Source: Streptomyces sp. NBC_00259
GTDB taxonomy: Bacteria > Actinomycetota > Actinomycetes > Streptomycetales > Streptomycetaceae
Length of the DNA: 64,000 bases
Assembly: GCF_036181745.1 (NCBI RefSeq)
Contig: NZ_CP108080.1
Coordinates: 3,348,001-3,412,000, forward strand
Reading direction: 5' to 3'
This document shows positions 61,257 to 64,000 of the stretch, one piece after another. The position numbers and the translations under genes are program-made. The notes below the pieces were generated by a model, which was given only the letters and a program-made list of their open reading frames with translations, did no database searches and was not told the DNA's origin. Every line of letters begins with the position of its first letter. Position 1 is the stretch's first letter.

Positions 61257-62089
61257 AGCTTCGCCGCCATCCTTTCGATCAGAGCCGCGGACTCCCAGGG
61301 ACTGAGGGCCTGGGCACGCAGCACGCCAAAGAGATCGATCAACCGGTTCACCTCTTCGGGCTTGGAGATCAACGTATCTCCGCCTTGCCCTTCCGCGAAG
61401 CCCAAGTTCCGACCTTTCGCGGTACTCAGCAGCTGCAACGCCCCATGCAGGCCCGCATGTACGGGACGGTGAGTGGGCATCACCTGCACCGTCAGATGGT
61501 TCCTCGTCCGCACCGACTCCAGAAGATGCGCGAGCTGTTCCTTGAGCACGGCGTCGCCGCCGATCGGCCTCTGAAGTGCTGCCTCTTCCACGACGTAGCT
61601 GACCGTGGGCCTCGGCTTACGGTCGAGTACGGCCTGCAACTCAAGCCGCACCTCGACATACCGGTCGATCTCCTCCGGCTCGTACGCCGGAACCCGCACC
61701 TCGTACAGCGCCCGCGCATACGCAGGGGTTTGGAGCATGCCGGGAACGACCATGGTCTCGTAGGCATTGATGCTCACCGCGTCGACCACCGTCCGCACCC
61801 AGTTGAGGAACTTCGGCGAGTACTTCTCCTCCTCCATCATCGCCACGCACGACGCCAGCACCCCCTTCGCCCCCAGCGCCGCGTCCGCCTCCACCAGGAA
61901 CGCCGTCGTCGGGATGCGCTCGGCCCGCTCGTACGCGCCCACCAGCGACTCCGACATCAGCAGCCGTTCCGCCAGATCCCGCTGCGTCATGTCCGCGAGG
62001 CCCCGGAACAGCTTGACCAGCTCGCCCACGTGCCGCCGCGCGGGCGAGGGCTCCTTGCCCGACCCCACAGCTCCCACCGCCCTTCCCAC
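61253..62089 (-). CDS. Scr1-family XRE helix-turn-helix regulator (DUF5753)
   Basis: A 278-residue protein: N-terminal XRE helix-turn-helix (M-T-Q-R-D-L-A-E-R-L-L-M-S-E-S-L-V-G-A-Y-E-R) and C-terminal DUF5753 domain (E-E-E-K-Y-S-P-K-F-L-N-W, V-P-G-M-L-Q-T-P-A-Y-A-R-A-L). Members control development, antibiotics or toxin-antitoxin-like behaviour with the paired DUF397 protein. The annotated GTG start is uncertain; downstream GTGs at 62077 and 62068 have purine-rich sequence before them. Confidence 0.9.
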   Translation of the reverse strand: MGRAVGAVGSGKEPSPARRHVGELVKLFRGLADMTQRDLAERLLMSESLVGAYERAERIPTTAFLVEADAALGAKGVLASCVAMMEEEKYSPKFLNWVRTVVDAVSINAYETMVVPGMLQTPAYARALYEVRVPAYEPEEIDRYVEVRLELQAVLDRKPRPTVSYVVEEAALQRPIGGDAVLKEQLAHLLESVRTRNHLTVQVMPTHRPVHAGLHGALQLLSTAKGRNLGFAEGQGGDTLISKPEEVNRLIDLFGVLRAQALSPWESAALIERMAAKL

Positions 62090-62152
62090 ATCCGCCCGAT
62101 GTGGACCGTGTCCCTCTGGTCACGCTACGCAACCAAGACGATCCTCGGGGGC

Positions 62153-62563
62153 ATGACCAGCGAGAAACTCCCCGATTGGGTCCCGGCATCCGGTGTGCAA
62201 CTACGCCTCGCGGGGATCCACTTCGACGCCGTACGCGTCCACGGCGTCCGCGGCGAGGCCGTGCTGCACCACCTCGTCCGGGTCACCGGCGGTCATCCCG
62301 GGCCCGTGGTGCGGGAGATGTGGCGCGGGCGGTGGACGTACTTCCTCATCCCGCCGGGCAGCAGCAAGGAGCATCCCTGGCCGCCGGGAGCCGCCTGCTT
62401 CGGCCCGTGCGCCCGGGACCAGTACGTCGGCGTCCCCGCCGCGTACGGCAACACGTATCCGCTGTCGTGGCGCGCGGGGCCGCCGGCCGTCGGCGAGTTC
62501 GTCGACCCGGAGCTGCTGTTCGCGGTGGTCACCGCGCAGCTGTGCCTGTCCCCGGAGGGCTGA
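62153..62563 (+). CDS. Conserved-looking hypothetical protein
   Basis: A 136-residue cytoplasmic protein with no family I can name. It reads L-P-D-W-V-P-A-S-G-V-Q-L-R-L-A-G, has D-A-V-R-V and W-R-G-R-W-T-Y-F-L-I-P-P-G, and ends L-F-A-V-V-T-A-Q-L. It is divergent from the Scr1/DUF397 pair, a position often held by such genes in Streptomyces, so a link is possible. The ATG at 62153 follows GGGGGC, a weak site. Confidence 0.6.
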   Translation: MTSEKLPDWVPASGVQLRLAGIHFDAVRVHGVRGEAVLHHLVRVTGGHPGPVVREMWRGRWTYFLIPPGSSKEHPWPPGAACFGPCARDQYVGVPAAYGNTYPLSWRAGPPAVGEFVDPELLFAVVTAQLCLSPEG

Positions 62564-62582
62564 GCCGGGGATCATGGCCGGT

Positions 62583-64000
62583 ATGACGGGGTGGAGAGAA
62601 GAGTTCGCCGGGCTGATGGAACGCGCCGGGCTGGAGATCGTGGGCGACTGGCCCCGTGACGAGGATGCCCTGCCGCCGCGGGCCGCGTGGCGGCCGGTCG
62701 CCGCGATGGGCGCGGAACCGACCGCGTCCGTGCGCTTCGATCGGCCGGACCTCGTCTCCGAGATCAACGCGCAGTGGCACCGGCTCGCCGCCGAGTACGG
62801 GGTGATCGGCGCGGACGGCGTGTTCCTCATCGACGTCGGCGATTCCCGCAGTGGTCCGAGGCGTTGGGTCCGGGTGCGGCTCGGCGTCGAGTGGGACCTC
62901 GCGGGCGTCCTCGGCGAACGGCCGGGGCGGCCCGAGTTCGTGACCGTGGCGGTCGACGGCGAGTCGCTGCTCGGCGTCACCTGCGAGGAGTACGACGTCT
63001 GGCTGGTCGCCGTGGACCGGATCCGGGAGCGGCAGGAGGAGGCCGCGCAGGCGGAGGCCCGGGAGACGCCCGAGGAGCGCGAGGCGGCGTGGACGTCGCT
63101 CTTCGAGGGGCCGATGCGGCCCACGGAGAAACTGCGCGCGGGCTGGCGTGAGTGGCTCGGGTTCAACCGGTCGGTGCCCGAGGACATGCTGGTGCGGCTG
63201 CTCGACACGGCGCCAGGGTTGCTGTGGCGCAGGGACCTGCCGCCGGGGGTGGTGGACGCCGCCGTCGGCCATCCGGACCGGAACGTACGGGCGCAACTTG
63301 CCGAAGTCCGGCACCCGCTGACCGCAGGGCAGTGGACGCGGCTGATCCTGGGCGAACCGGGTTCCGCGCGCCGCGCGCTGCTCGCCGAGGACGCCGTCCG
63401 GGCGGGCGCGGAGCTGACCGCGGAGGGGTACGAGCGGCTCGCCGGGGACGCATCGGCCCTCGTACGCGCCGAGGCGGCCGGTTTCCCGACGCTGCCCGGC
63501 AGGCTGCGGGCCGCGCTCGCCACCGACCCCGACGCACGGGTCCGCGCCGCCACGTGCACGGCGTGGGAGGACTTGGCTCCCCCGGCGCGGGAGGCGCTGC
63601 TCGGCGACGCCGACTCCGGTGTGCGTGCCGCGGCCTTGCTGCGGCACCACGCGACGCACCCCCTGCCCCGGTCGGTGTTCGAGGAACACGGCTTCGACGA
63701 CGAGGCCGTGGAGACGTGCCGTCTGGAGCGCGGGTTCGCGGAGTACCTGTGCGGGCACGAGGACGCCGCGCGGCGGCGGTCCGTGGCGCGCAATCCCCGT
63801 CTGGACCCGGACCTGGTGGCCGTGCTCGCCGAGGACGACGACGACAGCGTTCGCTTCCAGGTGTCCGTACGGCCCGAGCTCACCGAGGAGCGGCGGGCGG
63901 CGGTCCGGGCGGACGTCGATCCGGACGGTATACGGCACACCCTGCCCTGGGTCCATGCGCTCCACGACGATCCGGAGGCCATGCGCCGCTGCGCGGCCTC
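62583..64000 (+). CDS. Large protein with repeat domain, truncated by window end
   Basis: An open frame from ATG 62583 continues past 64000, so at least 472 residues. The first 150 residues form a mixed alpha/beta domain (V-F-L-I-D-V-G-D, V-G-D region). From about residue 195 on it has repeated helical units, with D-P-D-A-R-V-R-A-A and D-A-D-S-G-V-R-A-A-A-L typical of LRV/HEAT-like repeats. Such proteins usually bind other proteins. The function is unknown and the 3' end is missing. Confidence 0.8.
   Translation, partial: MTGWREEFAGLMERAGLEIVGDWPRDEDALPPRAAWRPVAAMGAEPTASVRFDRPDLVSEINAQWHRLAAEYGVIGADGVFLIDVGDSRSGPRRWVRVRLGVEWDLAGVLGERPGRPEFVTVAVDGESLLGVTCEEYDVWLVAVDRIRERQEEAAQAEARETPEEREAAWTSLFEGPMRPTEKLRAGWREWLGFNRSVPEDMLVRLLDTAPGLLWRRDLPPGVVDAAVGHPDRNVRAQLAEVRHPLTAGQWTRLILGEPGSARRALLAEDAVRAGAELTAEGYERLAGDASALVRAEAAGFPTLPGRLRAALATDPDARVRAATCTAWEDLAPPAREALLGDADSGVRAAALLRHHATHPLPRSVFEEHGFDDEAVETCRLERGFAEYLCGHEDAARRRSVARNPRLDPDLVAVLAEDDDDSVRFQVSVRPELTEERRAAVRADVDPDGIRHTLPWVHALHDDPEAMRRCAA

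Overview
The window is a very GC-rich actinobacterial chromosome segment, almost certainly Streptomyces. The main reasons are the AfsR/AfsS/AfsK genes, a fused FO synthase (FbiC), a Scr1/DUF397-type regulator pair, LAxTG sortase substrates, GTG starts and strong codon bias. No rRNA, tRNA, insertion sequence, integrase or CRISPR array was recognised.

Layout. 0-4 kb: an SDR, a sodium:solute symporter and an ADP-ribosylglycohydrolase-fold protein that lacks its metal ligands. 4-11 kb: a giant NTPase/TPR protein and fbiC. 11-18.6 kb: a polymorphic-toxin locus (SseB-like protein, WXG-like protein, RHS toxin, two immunity-type genes and a decayed tail) with a visibly AT-richer tip. 18.6-26 kb: an LLM oxidoreductase, a secreted PHP hydrolase, a membrane Ser/Thr kinase, a divergent MarR/SDR pair and an amino-acid permease. 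26-33.6 kb: aldehyde dehydrogenase, D-aminoacylase, LLM, SDR, LLM and a thioesterase. 33.8-36.3 kb: a repeat lipoprotein and a sortase-anchored surface protein. 36.4-49.8 kb: an amidohydrolase, then afsR-afsS, an acyl-CoA ligase facing a thiolase-like/DUF35/enoyl-CoA hydratase operon, an ATP-grasp protein, a membrane protein and afsK. 49.8-56.6 kb: VOC protein, TetR regulator, acyl-CoA dehydrogenase plus F420-type nitroreductase, DUF1801 protein, a second thiolase-like protein and two flavin/PLP-type split-barrel oxidases. 56.9-64 kb: secreted peptidase, membrane TPR-like protein, EEP hydrolase, DUF397/XRE pair and a partial repeat protein cut by the window end.

The most striking unexplained signal is a 17-bp palindrome, consensus TCTGACG-NNN-CGTCAGA. 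It occurs eight times (65, 31128, 31189, 32909, 37703, 43029, 53504, 54063), always in an intergenic or promoter position and in seven cases within 3-37 bp of a start codon. The genes behind it form one biochemical theme: SDRs, LLM oxidoreductases, an amidohydrolase, a FadD3-like acyl-CoA ligase, an acyl-CoA dehydrogenase, an F420-type nitroreductase, two thiolase-like lipid-transfer proteins, a DUF35 protein and an enoyl-CoA hydratase. This looks like a scattered, single-regulator regulon for CoA-dependent breakdown of a ring-containing or steroid-like substrate. Part of it is interleaved with the afsR-afsS-afsK locus. FbiC could supply the F420 that several of these enzymes probably need.

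The AfsK-AfsR-AfsS genes form the known phosphorylation relay controlling secondary metabolism. The RHS locus is a probable contact-dependent competition module.
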